Of a DNA stretch of 64,000 nt, positions 34,690-43,308 are shown in pieces (position 1 is the first letter of the stretch; the number at the start of each line of letters is the position of its first letter). The notes under the pieces are model-generated. The model saw nothing but the letters and a program-made list of their open reading frames with translations. It had not been told where the DNA came from and did no database searches. Source of the DNA: Polyangium sp. 6x1 (lineage in GTDB: Bacteria > Myxococcota_A > Polyangia > Polyangiales > Polyangiaceae); the NCBI RefSeq assembly GCF_029946515.1, contig NZ_JARZHH010000006.1, positions 1 to 64,000 on the forward strand, given 5' to 3'. The position numbers were made by a program, and so were the translations under genes.

Positions 34690-34810
34690 GCAGGCGTCGC
34701 GCCGGGGCGCTGCCCCGGGCCCCGCGGGGGCTGTTCGCCCCTCGACCCGAACCAGGGCCAGCCCTGGACCTCTGGGCATCGACTGCGCGAAGCGCAGTCG
34801 ATGCGGGGGA
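34690..34810 (+). repeat. Dispersed multi-hairpin element, half copy E
   Basis: Stems at 34702-34718 (CCGGGGC-GCT-GCCCCGG), 34727-34741, 34752-34767 (CCAGGGC/GCCCTGG) and 34776-34804 (13-bp CGACTGCGC-type arms, loop GAA). It occupies nearly the whole gap between the nuclease-like gene's stop and the lipoprotein gene's start, both on the minus strand. Confidence 0.87.
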
Positions 34811-34819
34811 TGACGGTGG

Positions 34820-35398
34820 TCATGCGGGGACGATGGCCGCGCAGAAAAACGAGATGTCGCGCTCGGGGACGGCTGGGAGCGTCGCCATGCCGAGGTCTCG
34901 CCAGACGGGGTGCTGCCTGTAGGGGCAGACTGAACGCATCTGCCCGCCTCGCGGCTCGGCCACGCCCTTGCCGCGGAAGATGATCCCGCGGTACTGCAGG
35001 CGTGGCGGCGCCTGGTTCAGCCGGTGATGAACGGCCATCGACACGAGGAACTCGGCCAGCAGCTTGCCGTTCTCGATTTGCTGCCGCGCGCCGCCGCTGT
35101 GGCTCGTCTTCAGCTCGCACAAGAGGACGTACACCGTCGGCGTGCGCTCGTCCTCGGGCTGGTAGAAAACCAGGTAGTCACAGGCGCTCGTGAGCCCCTC
35201 GGCGTCGTGCCGGAGCAAGGGAATGCGCGCGATCGGCGCGTCGAGCTTCAGCACCAGCGCAGGGCCGCGTTTCTTGATCACCACGGGCGGGCACGCGCTG
35301 CCTGGATCGGCTTCTTCGAGCCGGATGACGGCCGGGACGGTCCCGAGCTCCGGGCGCACCACGTCACAGAGGGCCTGGAGGAGCGGCGACAGGGCCAT
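34820..35398 (-). CDS. PD-(D/E)XK-nuclease-like partner of the ATPase
   Basis: A 192-residue cytosolic protein. The central segment reads as the PD-(D/E)XK core: a strand with Asp (CDYLVFYQ, Asp near residue 73), then a hydrophobic strand ending in the E-x-K signature (VYVLLCELKTS, Glu near 92, Lys near 94), then a helix starting GARQQIENGK. That is a classical D...ExK spacing and topology, so metal-dependent DNA or RNA cleavage is plausible. It starts 3 bp after the ATPase stop without its own ribosome site, so the two are coupled. The nuclease assignment is by eye only. Confidence 0.7.
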   Translation of the reverse strand: MALSPLLQALCDVVRPELGTVPAVIRLEEADPGSACPPVVIKKRGPALVLKLDAPIARIPLLRHDAEGLTSACDYLVFYQPEDERTPTVYVLLCELKTSHSGGARQQIENGKLLAEFLVSMAVHHRLNQAPPRLQYRGIIFRGKGVAEPRGGQMRSVCPYRQHPVWRDLGMATLPAVPERDISFFCAAIVPA

Positions 35399-35401
35399 GG
35401 C

Positions 35402-36679
35402 TCAACCGAAGCGCGCGGCGTAGATGGCTTGGGCGTCGGCGTTGAGGGCGGCGATTTCGCGTTCGATGGTCTCCACTTGAAAACCATCGACGGTCACGGG
35501 CACCGGTTGCGCAGTTTGTTCTTTGAACAGGTAGACGCCGAGCTTTTCCGGCGGGAGGATGGAGGCGCGGTCGTAGCCGAGCTCGTCGATGACCTGGGAC
35601 ACGCTCTCCTTCGGATCGGAGAGCATGACGAGGTGGTTGAGCTCCCGCAGGACGTAGTCGCTGTGGGTGCTCATCATGATCTTGAACCCGCGGTTGACCG
35701 CCTTGGCGAGGACGCGAGCGATCTTGCGCTGGTTGTCCGGGTGGAGGTTCAGCTCGGGCTCGTCGATGATGAGGAAGTCGCCCTGCTTCGCCATGTGGCG
35801 GAAGTAGAAGACGAGGCTCGCGAGGGATTTTACCACCGAGGCCGTGAGGTGGACGGGAAGCGGACGATCGCTTCCGCCATCGTGGGCGAAGGAGAGCTCT
35901 CCCAGGTCGGAAACGACGACCTTGCCTCCGAGGACGACTCGTTCGAGATCGTCCGCGAGGTCGGCGAAGGGGCTCTTCTCTTTGGCGATGTTGGCCAGAT
36001 CGTTCGCGACCTGGAGGCTGTCACGGATGGGCCAGGCGTAACGGCCTGCGCGGCGCTGGAGCACCAGGGCGGCATTCGTGCCGGCGTCCGCCTCGAGGAG
36101 CTCGCTCACGAGCTCGGTTCGCTTGAGCGCGAGCTCCTTGGCGAACATGTTCACGGCGATCCGCTCGGCTGGGAACAGGATGCAATTCGGGAACACCCAG
36201 GAACGGATCTTCAAGAGCACGACGAGGTCGCGGATCGTACTGATCTGCGGTTCGTCGGCAGGCAGCGCTGGCATCGCTGCGAGGATCCCCGGGAGATCCC
36301 TCGCGTGGCTCGCCGCTCGCGCTGCGAGATCCGGCCCTCCGACGAGCGATACCCTTGCCTTCTCGAAGGTCTCGGGAGCGGACGCGAAGATACGGGAGAG
36401 CGACGCCTGGCACCCTGCTGCCGTTTTTTCGAGAATGGCCTGCCAATCCGGCGACGTGCCCCCGAAATCCGTCTCGCTCCCTTTCGACGCCAGGAACGCG
36501 GTGAGCGCCGGATCTGCGATCAAGGCCTCCATCGTCGCCCGGAGCCGATGGAGCCCGTACACGCTCCACGCGAGGTACGTCTTGCCGGTGTTGTTCGGCC
36601 CGGTGAGGACGATGAGGTCCTTCCCGAGGTCGATCTCGGCCTCGCGCAGCGGCCCCAGGTTTTCGACGCGGAAGCGCAC
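35402..36679 (-). CDS. AAA/ABC-type (OLD/AAA15-like) ATPase
   Basis: A 425-residue ATPase of the SMC/OLD superfamily: N-terminal strand RFRVENLGPLREAEI, Walker A GPNNTGKT near residue 29, an inserted helical region (about 60-270), the signature helix VVKSLASLVFYF, Walker B LIIDEPELNLHP near 305 and H-loop STHSDYV near 338. No TOPRIM or other nuclease domain follows, unlike OLD proteins; the effector is presumably the adjacent gene. GTG at 36679 is chosen since GAGGAG lies 6 nt upstream. Proteins of this type are frequent sensors in antiphage systems. Confidence 0.88.
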   Translation of the reverse strand: MRFRVENLGPLREAEIDLGKDLIVLTGPNNTGKTYLAWSVYGLHRLRATMEALIADPALTAFLASKGSETDFGGTSPDWQAILEKTAAGCQASLSRIFASAPETFEKARVSLVGGPDLAARAASHARDLPGILAAMPALPADEPQISTIRDLVVLLKIRSWVFPNCILFPAERIAVNMFAKELALKRTELVSELLEADAGTNAALVLQRRAGRYAWPIRDSLQVANDLANIAKEKSPFADLADDLERVVLGGKVVVSDLGELSFAHDGGSDRPLPVHLTASVVKSLASLVFYFRHMAKQGDFLIIDEPELNLHPDNQRKIARVLAKAVNRGFKIMMSTHSDYVLRELNHLVMLSDPKESVSQVIDELGYDRASILPPEKLGVYLFKEQTAQPVPVTVDGFQVETIEREIAALNADAQAIYAARFG

Positions 36680-37157
36680 GGTGCTCTCCTCGTGGCGGAG
36701 GCTACCCGCCGGCTCCGAAGCGGGCAAGTGCGCCGATCCGCTCCCTGCCCCCGCTCGCAACCGCCCTCCCGCCCCCGATTTCCCCTTCCGCCACCTCGCA
36801 GCCGCCCCCACCCCCGCCGGAACGACCGCCGCAACACCGCGCCCCCGCCCCCACCCCCGAAGGACGACCGCTCCCGCATCTCGCAACGCTCCCCCCTCCG
36901 CCCCCCGCGCCCCTTCCCCCGGGTCGCAACCGCCCTCCTTCCGCAGGAACACCCGCCGCGACGCCCCGCACGCGCCCTTCTGCCGCCCGTCGCCTTCGTT
37001 CCCCGCCCTCGCAACCGCCCTCCTTCGCCGCGTCCGCTGCCCCCGCCTCCGCGCACCCCTCCTTCCGTCGGTTGTGTGCCCATTCCGTTCTTGCGCTTGC
37101 ACTTTTCTACGCAACCCCGTTAGTTTCCTTGCCCTTCATCTGCTCCCGGGAGGATTC
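36680..37157. other. Gene-free, strongly pyrimidine-biased interval with G-quadruplex-forming strand
   Basis: About 480 bp between divergent genes. On the plus strand it is almost all C and T with scattered A/G, for example CCCCCGCCCCCACCCCC at 36842-36858 and a similar run at 36804-36815; the minus strand therefore has several G5 runs that could fold into quadruplexes in the leader of the ATPase mRNA. A clear ribosome site (GGGAGG) for the next gene is at its right end. No promoter could be picked with confidence. Confidence 0.6.
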
Positions 37158-37823
37158 ATGCGTCGTTTGCGTCCCACCGACGGCACCCCGCTCCACAAGC
37201 GGGCGGCTCGGTATCACCTCGCCAAGCTCACGACCGGCGGGGCCCCGCTCCATCAGGAGCTACACGCCGAGATGTCAGCGAAGTACTCCGACTTGACAGC
37301 CAAGGCGCGGGCCACGGAGGACGCGGAGGACGACGCGAGCGCGGCGTCGGCCCTCGCGGATCACGCCGAGATCACGCTGGAGAACACGATCCGCGACATC
37401 GACGCGGACCTCGGGAAGCTCGATCGGCAGATGCCGACCCTCCAGGCGCAGGCGATCGTCTTCCCCCACGGCTACGGCGAAGAAATCGATCCCGAAGGCG
37501 AGGCACAACTCCAACGATTGGCGCCCCTCCGAGCGAGGATCGCCCAGTTCGCAGCCCACGGCATCGTGGCCGAGGCGCTCGCCCGCTTCGACGCAGCGCA
37601 CGCGGCGTTCGCAGCGGCCATCAAGGCCGAATCGAAGGCAGAAGACCTCGCGGAAACACGCTTCGCCGAAGAGCTCGAAGCGCGGCGAGCCGTGCGCGAG
37701 CAGTTCGAAAGCGCCTACGGCCGACTGCGCGATCTCTACAAAGCACGCCCCGCCCTCGCCGAAGAATTCTTCCTCAAAGAAGGCAAGCGCCGCGCGCCCA
37801 AGAAAGAGCCAGCCGACGGCTGA
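37158..37823 (+). CDS. Coiled-coil/helical protein, hypothetical
   Basis: A 221-residue, highly charged, almost wholly alpha-helical protein rich in Ala, Glu, Lys and Arg with long heptad-like stretches (about 35-90 and 125-200). There is no signal peptide or TM segment. It ends with basic KRRAPKKEP. It is possibly a structural or nucleoid-associated protein; the function is unknown. The ATG at 37158 follows GGGAGG at proper spacing. It is divergent from the ATPase gene and convergent with sodB across a hairpin repeat. Confidence 0.72.
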   Translation: MRRLRPTDGTPLHKRAARYHLAKLTTGGAPLHQELHAEMSAKYSDLTAKARATEDAEDDASAASALADHAEITLENTIRDIDADLGKLDRQMPTLQAQAIVFPHGYGEEIDPEGEAQLQRLAPLRARIAQFAAHGIVAEALARFDAAHAAFAAAIKAESKAEDLAETRFAEELEARRAVREQFESAYGRLRDLYKARPALAEEFFLKEGKRRAPKKEPADG

Positions 37824-37865
37824 CGGATCCCCGCTCGCGCGGAGCACGGGTCTCATCACCGGCCC

Positions 37866-37985
37866 GTGGGAAGAACTGCGCATCGCGCAGTTCTTCCCCC
37901 AAAGGTCCAGGGCTGGCCCTGGTCCGGGTCGAGGGGCGGATAGCCCCCGCGGGGACCGGGGCAGCGCCCCGGCGCGGCGGCTGCG
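37866..37985 (-). repeat. Dispersed multi-hairpin element, half copy F
   Basis: Reverse orientation: stems at 37868-37898 (14-bp GAAGAACTGCGC-type arms, loop ATC), 37907-37922, 37933-37947 and 37956-37972 (CCGGGGC-AGC-GCCCCGG). It fills the gap between the two convergent genes and abuts the sodB stop. Confidence 0.87.
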
Positions 37986-37991
37986 AGAACC

Positions 37992-38573
37992 TCAGCCCCG
38001 CAGGTTCTTCGTCACGAAATCCCAGTTCACGAGGCTCGTGAGGAACGTCTCGATGTACTTGGGACGCAGGTTCCGGTAGTCGATGTAGTAGGCGTGCTCC
38101 CACACGTCGATCGTGAGCAGCGCCTTCTGGCCGTGCTTCATCGGCAGGTCGGCGTTGCCCGTCTTCGTCACGGCGAGCTTGCCGTCTTTCTGCACGAGCC
38201 AGGCCCAGCCGGAGCCGAATTGCGTTGCGGCGGCGGTCGAGAACTCCTCCTTGAACTTCTCGAACGAGCCGAAATCGCGCTTGATGGCGTCGAGCAGGTC
38301 GCCCGTCGGCTCGCCGCCGCCGTTCGGCTTCATGGAGTGCCAGTAGAACGTGTGGTTCCAGACCTGGGCGGCGTTGTTGAAGATGCCGCCGTCGGAGCGG
38401 AGGATGATCTCTTCCAGCGACAGCGACGCTTCGGGCTTGCCGTCGATGAGCTTGTTGAGGTTCGTGACGTAGGCGTTGTGGTGCTTGCCGTGGTGGTACT
38501 CGAGCGTCTCGGCGCTGATGTGCGGCTGGAGGGCATCCTTCGCGTACGGGAGATCGGGGAGCGTGAAGGCCAT
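37992..38573 (-). CDS. sodB: Superoxide dismutase, Fe/Mn family
   Basis: A 193-residue cytosolic enzyme that dismutates superoxide. The N-terminal hairpin has the first ligand His in YHHGKHHNAYV; FNNAAQVWNHTFYW supplies the second; DVWEHAYYIDY supplies the Asp and the last His. Sequence QFGSGWAWLV and the Gln near position 70 of the middle region fit iron-type enzymes, but Fe against Mn cannot be proven by eye. The ATG at 38573 matches the family start; a longer upstream frame is spurious. Confidence 0.95.
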   Translation of the reverse strand: MAFTLPDLPYAKDALQPHISAETLEYHHGKHHNAYVTNLNKLIDGKPEASLSLEEIILRSDGGIFNNAAQVWNHTFYWHSMKPNGGGEPTGDLLDAIKRDFGSFEKFKEEFSTAAATQFGSGWAWLVQKDGKLAVTKTGNADLPMKHGQKALLTIDVWEHAYYIDYRNLRPKYIETFLTSLVNWDFVTKNLRG

Positions 38574-38766
38574 GGTCGCGTTTCCTCGTGAAGTCTCGTG
38601 GTTCCCTGTTCGCCGCCCAGGGGGCGCGGCAGGCGGCGAGACTCTACCGATCAGGAAGGTCCTCGGGAAGTCAGAGAGTTCGGAAGGGCTGAACTTTCGG
38701 CGGTGGGCGCCCGGGACGCACGAAGCCCTTGCCCCTCGGCCCCTGCTCCTCCTACGTTCCCCCTCC

Positions 38767-39276
38767 GTGAACGAGCTCGTCCGCTTTGCGCTCACGGCGT
38801 TTTATCCGCGCGTGGACGATCTGCCTGGCCTCGCCGAGCTTGGCGTGGAGGGGAAGATCGCGCGCCTTCGCCGTGAGTCCACCTGGCTCTTCTGGACCGG
38901 CATCGTTGCCGCTTCGGTTGCCTTCCAGATCGCGCCTCTGCTCACGATTCGCAAGCCGCTCCTCGCGAGCTGGCTCTCGGCGGAGGACCTCGATCGGCAC
39001 GCGCATACGATGGCGACGCACCCGGGCTACCTCGTCCGGCAGGTGACGTTCCTCCTCAAGCTCGTGGGCGGCATGTTCTGGGGGCAATCGCCCGAGGTTC
39101 GCGCCTTCCTCGACCTCACGCCTTACCCCGAGGATCCGGGCACGCGGCGCCTCGAGGCCTTCGTTCCGCGGCAGGGGCCGCTGCCTGGCGGCGCGCCGGA
39201 CAAGCTGCTCTCGCTCGGCAAGAAGGAGCGCGCGCTCGGGCGCGACAAGGATCGCGGCAAGGGACTCCACGCATGA
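38767..39276 (+). CDS. Small membrane-associated partner of the GMC oxidoreductase
   Basis: A 169-residue protein beginning at GTG 38767. A hydrophobic segment near residues 38-58 (LFWTGIVAASVAFQIAPLL) may anchor it. The rest is helical, with Arg/Lys-rich ends. It overlaps the oxidoreductase gene by 4 bp (ATGA), so the two proteins likely form a complex, much as small subunits do in membrane alcohol or sugar dehydrogenases. No closer family name is certain. Its promoter must lie in the 193-bp gap shared with sodB. Confidence 0.72.
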   Translation: MNELVRFALTAFYPRVDDLPGLAELGVEGKIARLRRESTWLFWTGIVAASVAFQIAPLLTIRKPLLASWLSAEDLDRHAHTMATHPGYLVRQVTFLLKLVGGMFWGQSPEVRAFLDLTPYPEDPGTRRLEAFVPRQGPLPGGAPDKLLSLGKKERALGRDKDRGKGLHA

Positions 39277-40832
39277 GCACGGACCGAAGCACCGCACCGA
39301 ACAAGCTCTCGGACACGGCGCGTGGCCGCCACGCGACGTTCACCTCGTTCGCGCAGCCGGGCCTCGAAACCGAGGTCGACTTCGTGGTCGTCGGCAGCGG
39401 CGCTGGTGGCTCGGCTGCGGCCGTCGTGCTCGCGCGGGCTGGCTACCGCGTTGCGATCGTCGAGGCTGGGCCGTGGCGCGCGCCCGAGGATTATCCTTGG
39501 ACCACGTACGGCACGATCCGCGACCTCTTCCCTGACTGGGGCTCGCTCGTCACGCAGAGCCGCGCGCTCTGGCCCATCGTCCAGGCCTCTTGCGTCGGTG
39601 GTACCACGGTCGTCAACAGCGCCATCGTGGTCCGCACGCCCGGCGACGTTTTTACGCGGTGGGAGCGCGAGTACGGCATCGATGGGCGCGCGCTGGAGAA
39701 GCGCGTGTGGGAGCACCAGGATCGCATCGAGCAGGAGCTCTCGGCGACGGTGGTTCCGCCTGACGCGCGCGGGCTCATCAACACGCTGGCCATGGATGCG
39801 GCGGAGAAGCTCGGCTGGTCGTCGCACTACATGGTGCGGTATGCGAAGGACTGCGAGGGCGCGGGCCAGTGCCTCCAGGGCTGCCGCAAGGGCCGCAAGC
39901 AGAGCACGAACGTCAACTACATTCCCGAGGTGCTGGAGCGCGGCGGCTACGTGCTCTCGACCGCGCCCGTCAAGGAGCTGCTCTTCGATGGGCGGCGCGT
40001 GATCGGCGTGACGGGCCGCTTTCAGGATCCGGAGACCCGCAAGTTCGGCGCGCGCTTCACGGTGCGGGCGCGCAAGGCCGTGCTCGTGGCCGCGTCTGCG
40101 ACGCAGACGCCGATCCTGCTCGCGAAGAGCGGCATCAAGAGCCGTCCGCTCGGCACGCTCTTCCGGGCGCACCCGGGTACGGGTGTGTTCGGCGTGTATG
40201 ACGACCCGGTCGATCAGAACATCGGGGCCACGCAGGGCTGGGCCTCGACCGCGTTCCGGCAGGATCCGGGGCTCAAGCTGGAGACGCTCGCGATCCCGCC
40301 GGAGATGGTGGCGGGGCGCCTTCCGGGCGGCGGGACCGAGCTCATCCGTCGGTTCCGCGAGTACCGACACGTCGCGATGTGGGTCGCCGCGGTGCGGGCC
40401 GAGTCCGTGGGGACGGTGAAGCCGAGCCTGCTCGGCGGGCCCGTGGTGAAATACCAGCTCGACGAGGCCGACATGCGCAAGCTCCGCAAGGGGCTCTCGA
40501 TGGTCACGCGGATGCATTTCGAGGCCGGCGCGCGGGAGGTCATCCCGGGGATTTTCGGGCTGCCGTACAAGATCGGGCCGGATCAGATCCACCTCATCGA
40601 CGAGGGGCCGACGGATCCGCGATGCTACGTCGCGATCCTCTCCCACCTCTTCGGCGGCTGCCCGATGAGCGCGGATCCGCGGCAAGGCGTGGTCGACGAG
40701 CGCGGCAAGGTCCACGGCTACGAGGGGCTTTACGTCGCGGATGCGTCGGCGATCCCGACGACGATCGGCGTGAACCCGCAGCACACGATCATGGCGCTCG
40801 CGTCGGTGTGGGCGGAGAACTTGGTTTCCTAG
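39273..40832 (+). CDS. GMC-family flavin oxidoreductase
   Basis: A 519-residue FAD enzyme: Rossmann VVGSGAGGSAAA near residue 38, GGTTVVNSAI, the cysteine motif CEGAGQCLQGC near 195 typical of GMC-type alcohol oxidases and related dehydrogenases, FGGCPMSADP and the catalytic-site VNPQHT near 500. The substrate is likely an alcohol, sterol or fatty alcohol; the cysteine motif recalls long-chain alcohol oxidases. No signal peptide: the membrane partner gene overlaps its start. Confidence 0.9.
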   Translation: MSTDRSTAPNKLSDTARGRHATFTSFAQPGLETEVDFVVVGSGAGGSAAAVVLARAGYRVAIVEAGPWRAPEDYPWTTYGTIRDLFPDWGSLVTQSRALWPIVQASCVGGTTVVNSAIVVRTPGDVFTRWEREYGIDGRALEKRVWEHQDRIEQELSATVVPPDARGLINTLAMDAAEKLGWSSHYMVRYAKDCEGAGQCLQGCRKGRKQSTNVNYIPEVLERGGYVLSTAPVKELLFDGRRVIGVTGRFQDPETRKFGARFTVRARKAVLVAASATQTPILLAKSGIKSRPLGTLFRAHPGTGVFGVYDDPVDQNIGATQGWASTAFRQDPGLKLETLAIPPEMVAGRLPGGGTELIRRFREYRHVAMWVAAVRAESVGTVKPSLLGGPVVKYQLDEADMRKLRKGLSMVTRMHFEAGAREVIPGIFGLPYKIGPDQIHLIDEGPTDPRCYVAILSHLFGGCPMSADPRQGVVDERGKVHGYEGLYVADASAIPTTIGVNPQHTIMALASVWAENLVS

Positions 40833-40872
40833 TCCCAAGGGGCCGCGGTGCGCCGGCCAGGTCCGGCTCTTC

Positions 40873-40990
40873 GCCTGCGTCTTCGGGAGACGCGCCGCTT
40901 CGTGACGAGACGCAGGGCCTCCGGAGCTGGGGTCTCCTGGGGGCCTGCGTCTTCGGGAGACGCGCCGCTTCGTGACGAGACGCAGGGCCT
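40873..40990 (+). repeat. Two 48-bp direct repeats, each a hairpin, period 70
   Basis: Copies at 40873-40920 and 40943-40990 are identical. Each folds with 9-bp arms (CCTGCGTCT / AGACGCAGG) at 40874-40882 / 40908-40916 and 40944-40952 / 40978-40986. A weaker third stem may lie near 41010-41040. They follow the GMC stop and lead into the PixA-like gene. The rest of the 40833-41309 gap shows nothing else apart from a GAGGAG ribosome site near 41297. Confidence 0.85.
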
Positions 40991-41309
40991 TCGGCGCCGG
41001 AGATATCTCGAAGCGCTCGCCCTGCGTTTGCAAAGCAGAGCCCGAATCGAGCGCCGTTCCAGGGCCTGAGATCGCCCTGGCATAGCCCATGCAATCATCT
41101 GCGAACGCCTGCGGCTGAGCCTGAAGGAAGGCCCGCAGGCATATCGAGCGTCGCCCGTCCGCGCACGCATGACGAGGTGCGGCCGCGTGACAGCTCGTAT
41201 TCCCGGTCCGAGCCGCAACAGAGCACCGGGGGTAGCTGGCACGGATTTCGTAATAAGCAACGCGAGTCAGGACTCGCAAAAACCGATCGAACCAGAGGAG
41301 ATAACGAAC

Positions 41310-41891
41310 ATGGCCAAGGACATCCTTATCATCGTCGACTGCCAGAAGCCCGTGACCAATGGCCAATTGCCGTCGGACGCGGTGTCGATGTACGCAGCGG
41401 ATCCGTCGATCGTGCAGGGGAACAGCCAGGGCTCCACGGAGCTTTCCATCAAAGTGGCTCCGGAGACGAACTTGCGCTGGCGCGCCGTCCCGCTTCAGAT
41501 CTCGCAGGGTCTTCCGGAGGGCCAGAACTGGCAGGTGATGATCACGCAGGTGAGGCTCTGGGGAACGGACAACAACAAGCAGCTCGACGCGAGCCAGTTC
41601 CTGCAGCAGTGGTTCGCCGACGCCGGGACCGCGAATGGCCCCGCCTACAGCCGCGCCACCGAATCGTTCAATTTCTCGCCGGAGAGCCCGAAGCCGGGCG
41701 GCTCCACCACGTCCAATGCGGCCGGCGTCTCGATCCAGCCGATCACCGATGCCTTCGTGCAAGCCACGTGCGTCGGTGAAATGCAGGCGACGCAGTACGT
41801 CGCGTACAGCTTCGTTTGCACCGTCTACCAGAATGGGAAGCCGTACGCCACGGTCACGTGGGACCCGTACGTGACCATCCAGCCGTCGTGA
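41310..41891 (+). CDS. AidA/PixA-family (inclusion-body protein) protein
   Basis: A 193-residue cytosolic protein of the PixA/AidA family, known from inclusion bodies of Xenorhabdus and quorum-regulated AidA of Burkholderia. Family feature: a start like MAKDILIIVDCQ, a segment with strand pairs (WRAVPLQISQG, QVMITQVRLWG) and a C-terminal YVAYSFVCTVYQNGKPY. The mechanism of these proteins is not known. The ATG at 41310 has GAGGAG 9 nt upstream. Flanked by the repeated hairpins upstream and a terminator-like hairpin downstream. Confidence 0.8.
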   Translation: MAKDILIIVDCQKPVTNGQLPSDAVSMYAADPSIVQGNSQGSTELSIKVAPETNLRWRAVPLQISQGLPEGQNWQVMITQVRLWGTDNNKQLDASQFLQQWFADAGTANGPAYSRATESFNFSPESPKPGGSTTSNAAGVSIQPITDAFVQATCVGEMQATQYVAYSFVCTVYQNGKPYATVTWDPYVTIQPS

Positions 41892-41912
41892 GCTGAACAC
41901 GAACCCCTGAAT

Positions 41913-41959
41913 GCCCCGCACCGCTCGTCGAGTCCTATCTCATGGAATCGGTGCGGGGC
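41913..41959. terminator. Convergent-gene terminator-like hairpin
   Basis: Perfect 11-bp arms GCCCCGCACCG / CGGTGCGGGGC at 41913-41923 and 41949-41959 with a 25-nt loop, centred between two convergent genes (stops at 41891 and 41967). It could stop transcription from both sides; no U-tract. Confidence 0.65.
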
Positions 41960-41966
41960 CGAAGGT

Positions 41967-42605
41967 TCAGAACGATCCCAAAATCCCGCCCGGTCCCGCC
42001 GAGACCGTCACCGTCCCCGGCTCCGGCGCGGGTTTCTTGGGTCCGCTCTTCGCGAGCACCATCCCGGGCATCATCATCAAGAGCCCGATCCCGGCCACTC
42101 CGAGCCCCGAGAGCGACAGCACGGCGCCCGTGCCTCCGTCGAGATCCTTCGTCAGGCCAAGCGCGGCGGTCATCACGCCGCCCACGAAAATCGGCACCCC
42201 CGTGCCGACGAGCACGCCGCCCGCGACCCGGTCACGCACGAGGTAATCGTCGTACGAGGCGCGGACCGCGGTGATCTCGCCGAGCGGGATCTCGCGCTGA
42301 TCGTCCCGCGTGCGCACGACGAGCCGATCCCCGAGGACCACCGATCGAATCGGCGCGGGATACACGAGCGCCGCCGCACCCTTGCGCTGGACCGTGACGG
42401 CTTCGAGGCGGCCGTAGACGACCTTCCGCGCGCCGTCCTTCGTCTTGATCGTGGAAAACGGCCCGGTCGGGCCGGGCGAGGCGTTGGAGAGCGCCGGCAG
42501 CTCGGACGGCGCGAGCGTGACATGGCTCGTGCACGCGGCGAGCCCGAGCGCGCTCGCGAGCGCCACAGCCACCGTCATCGCCTTCGTTCGCGCCCGGGAC
42601 ATCAT
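41967..42605 (-). CDS. Lipoprotein with C-terminal membrane segments, hypothetical
   Basis: A 212-residue lipoprotein (GLAAC, Cys near 24). A beta-rich middle domain (VVYGRLEAVTVQ, VVLGDRLVVRTRD) is followed by a hydrophobic C-terminal region with two helices (VLVGTGVPIFVGGVMTAAL and GLGVAGIGLLMMMPGMVL). No family is recognised. Start uncertain: GGGGAGG is almost on top of ATGs at 42605 and 42602, and ATG 42629 is possible too. Confidence 0.68.
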   Translation of the reverse strand: MMSRARTKAMTVAVALASALGLAACTSHVTLAPSELPALSNASPGPTGPFSTIKTKDGARKVVYGRLEAVTVQRKGAAALVYPAPIRSVVLGDRLVVRTRDDQREIPLGEITAVRASYDDYLVRDRVAGGVLVGTGVPIFVGGVMTAALGLTKDLDGGTGAVLSLSGLGVAGIGLLMMMPGMVLAKSGPKKPAPEPGTVTVSAGPGGILGSF

Positions 42606-42678
42606 CCTCCCCGAGCGCGATGCTTTCATGGCCCGCTTTCGCCGGCAAGAAAGCTCGCGCTCCGGGCAAGGTCCCGTC

Positions 42679-43254
42679 TCACGTTGTAGGCCGCGTCTCT
42701 GGGATGGGCACCCGTCCGATGGCGTAAGGCAGGATCCGCGCGATGTTGCGCGCGTCGTCGATGCCCCGATGATGCGTCCCGAGGAGCGGAAGCCCGAGGC
42801 GCTCGAGCGCGCTCGACATGCCGTACCGCGTGGTCTCGCCGAGGGCCGCCGAGAAGCGCTTCTTGATGTTCATGTGCCCCTTGAGCGGGAGCGGCACGCC
42901 CCAGCGGTTCGCGTCGATCTCGAACTGCTTGCGGTCGTAGTCGCCCCACGAGCCGAAGAGCGCGTCCCGATCCCCGACGAAGCGCCCGAGCGCCTCGATC
43001 GCCGCCGGGAACGTGGGCGCACCGTCGACGTCCGCCTGCGTGATCGTCGTGAGCTTCTTGCAGAAGTCCGTGAGCGTCGGCCGGATGACCGGGCGCACGA
43101 AGGTAGCGAACTCGCCCACCGGCTCGAGCGTCACGCCATCCACGAGGACCGCGCCGATCTCGATGATCTCCATGATCTTCTCGGGGATGCGCCCTTCCTC
43201 ATCGCACGTCGCTTCCAGATCAATCACCAGGAAAAATGCAGGTTCCTTCGACAT
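42679..43254 (-). CDS. DEDDh 3'-5' exonuclease (KapD/ERI1-like)
   Basis: A 191-residue RNase-T/DnaQ-like exonuclease of the DEDDh class, with all four acidic residues and the His visible: DLEAT near residue 12, GDYD near 104, and HRGIDDARN near 162 (His four residues before the last Asp). The closest family is the ERI1/KapD-type, which trims RNA ends. AAGGAGG precedes the ATG at 43254. Divergent from the following helical-repeat protein. Confidence 0.93.
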   Translation of the reverse strand: MSKEPAFFLVIDLEATCDEEGRIPEKIMEIIEIGAVLVDGVTLEPVGEFATFVRPVIRPTLTDFCKKLTTITQADVDGAPTFPAAIEALGRFVGDRDALFGSWGDYDRKQFEIDANRWGVPLPLKGHMNIKKRFSAALGETTRYGMSSALERLGLPLLGTHHRGIDDARNIARILPYAIGRVPIPETRPTT

Positions 43255-43308
43255 CGCCGTCCTCCTTGTTGGTTGCTTCGGAACCTTGATACGCTCGCCG
43301 CGACGAAA

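Noticed and set aside
40873-40990. CRISPR-like direct repeats
   Set aside because: There are only two copies, the interval between them is 22 bp, there are no cas genes, and each repeat is a hairpin.
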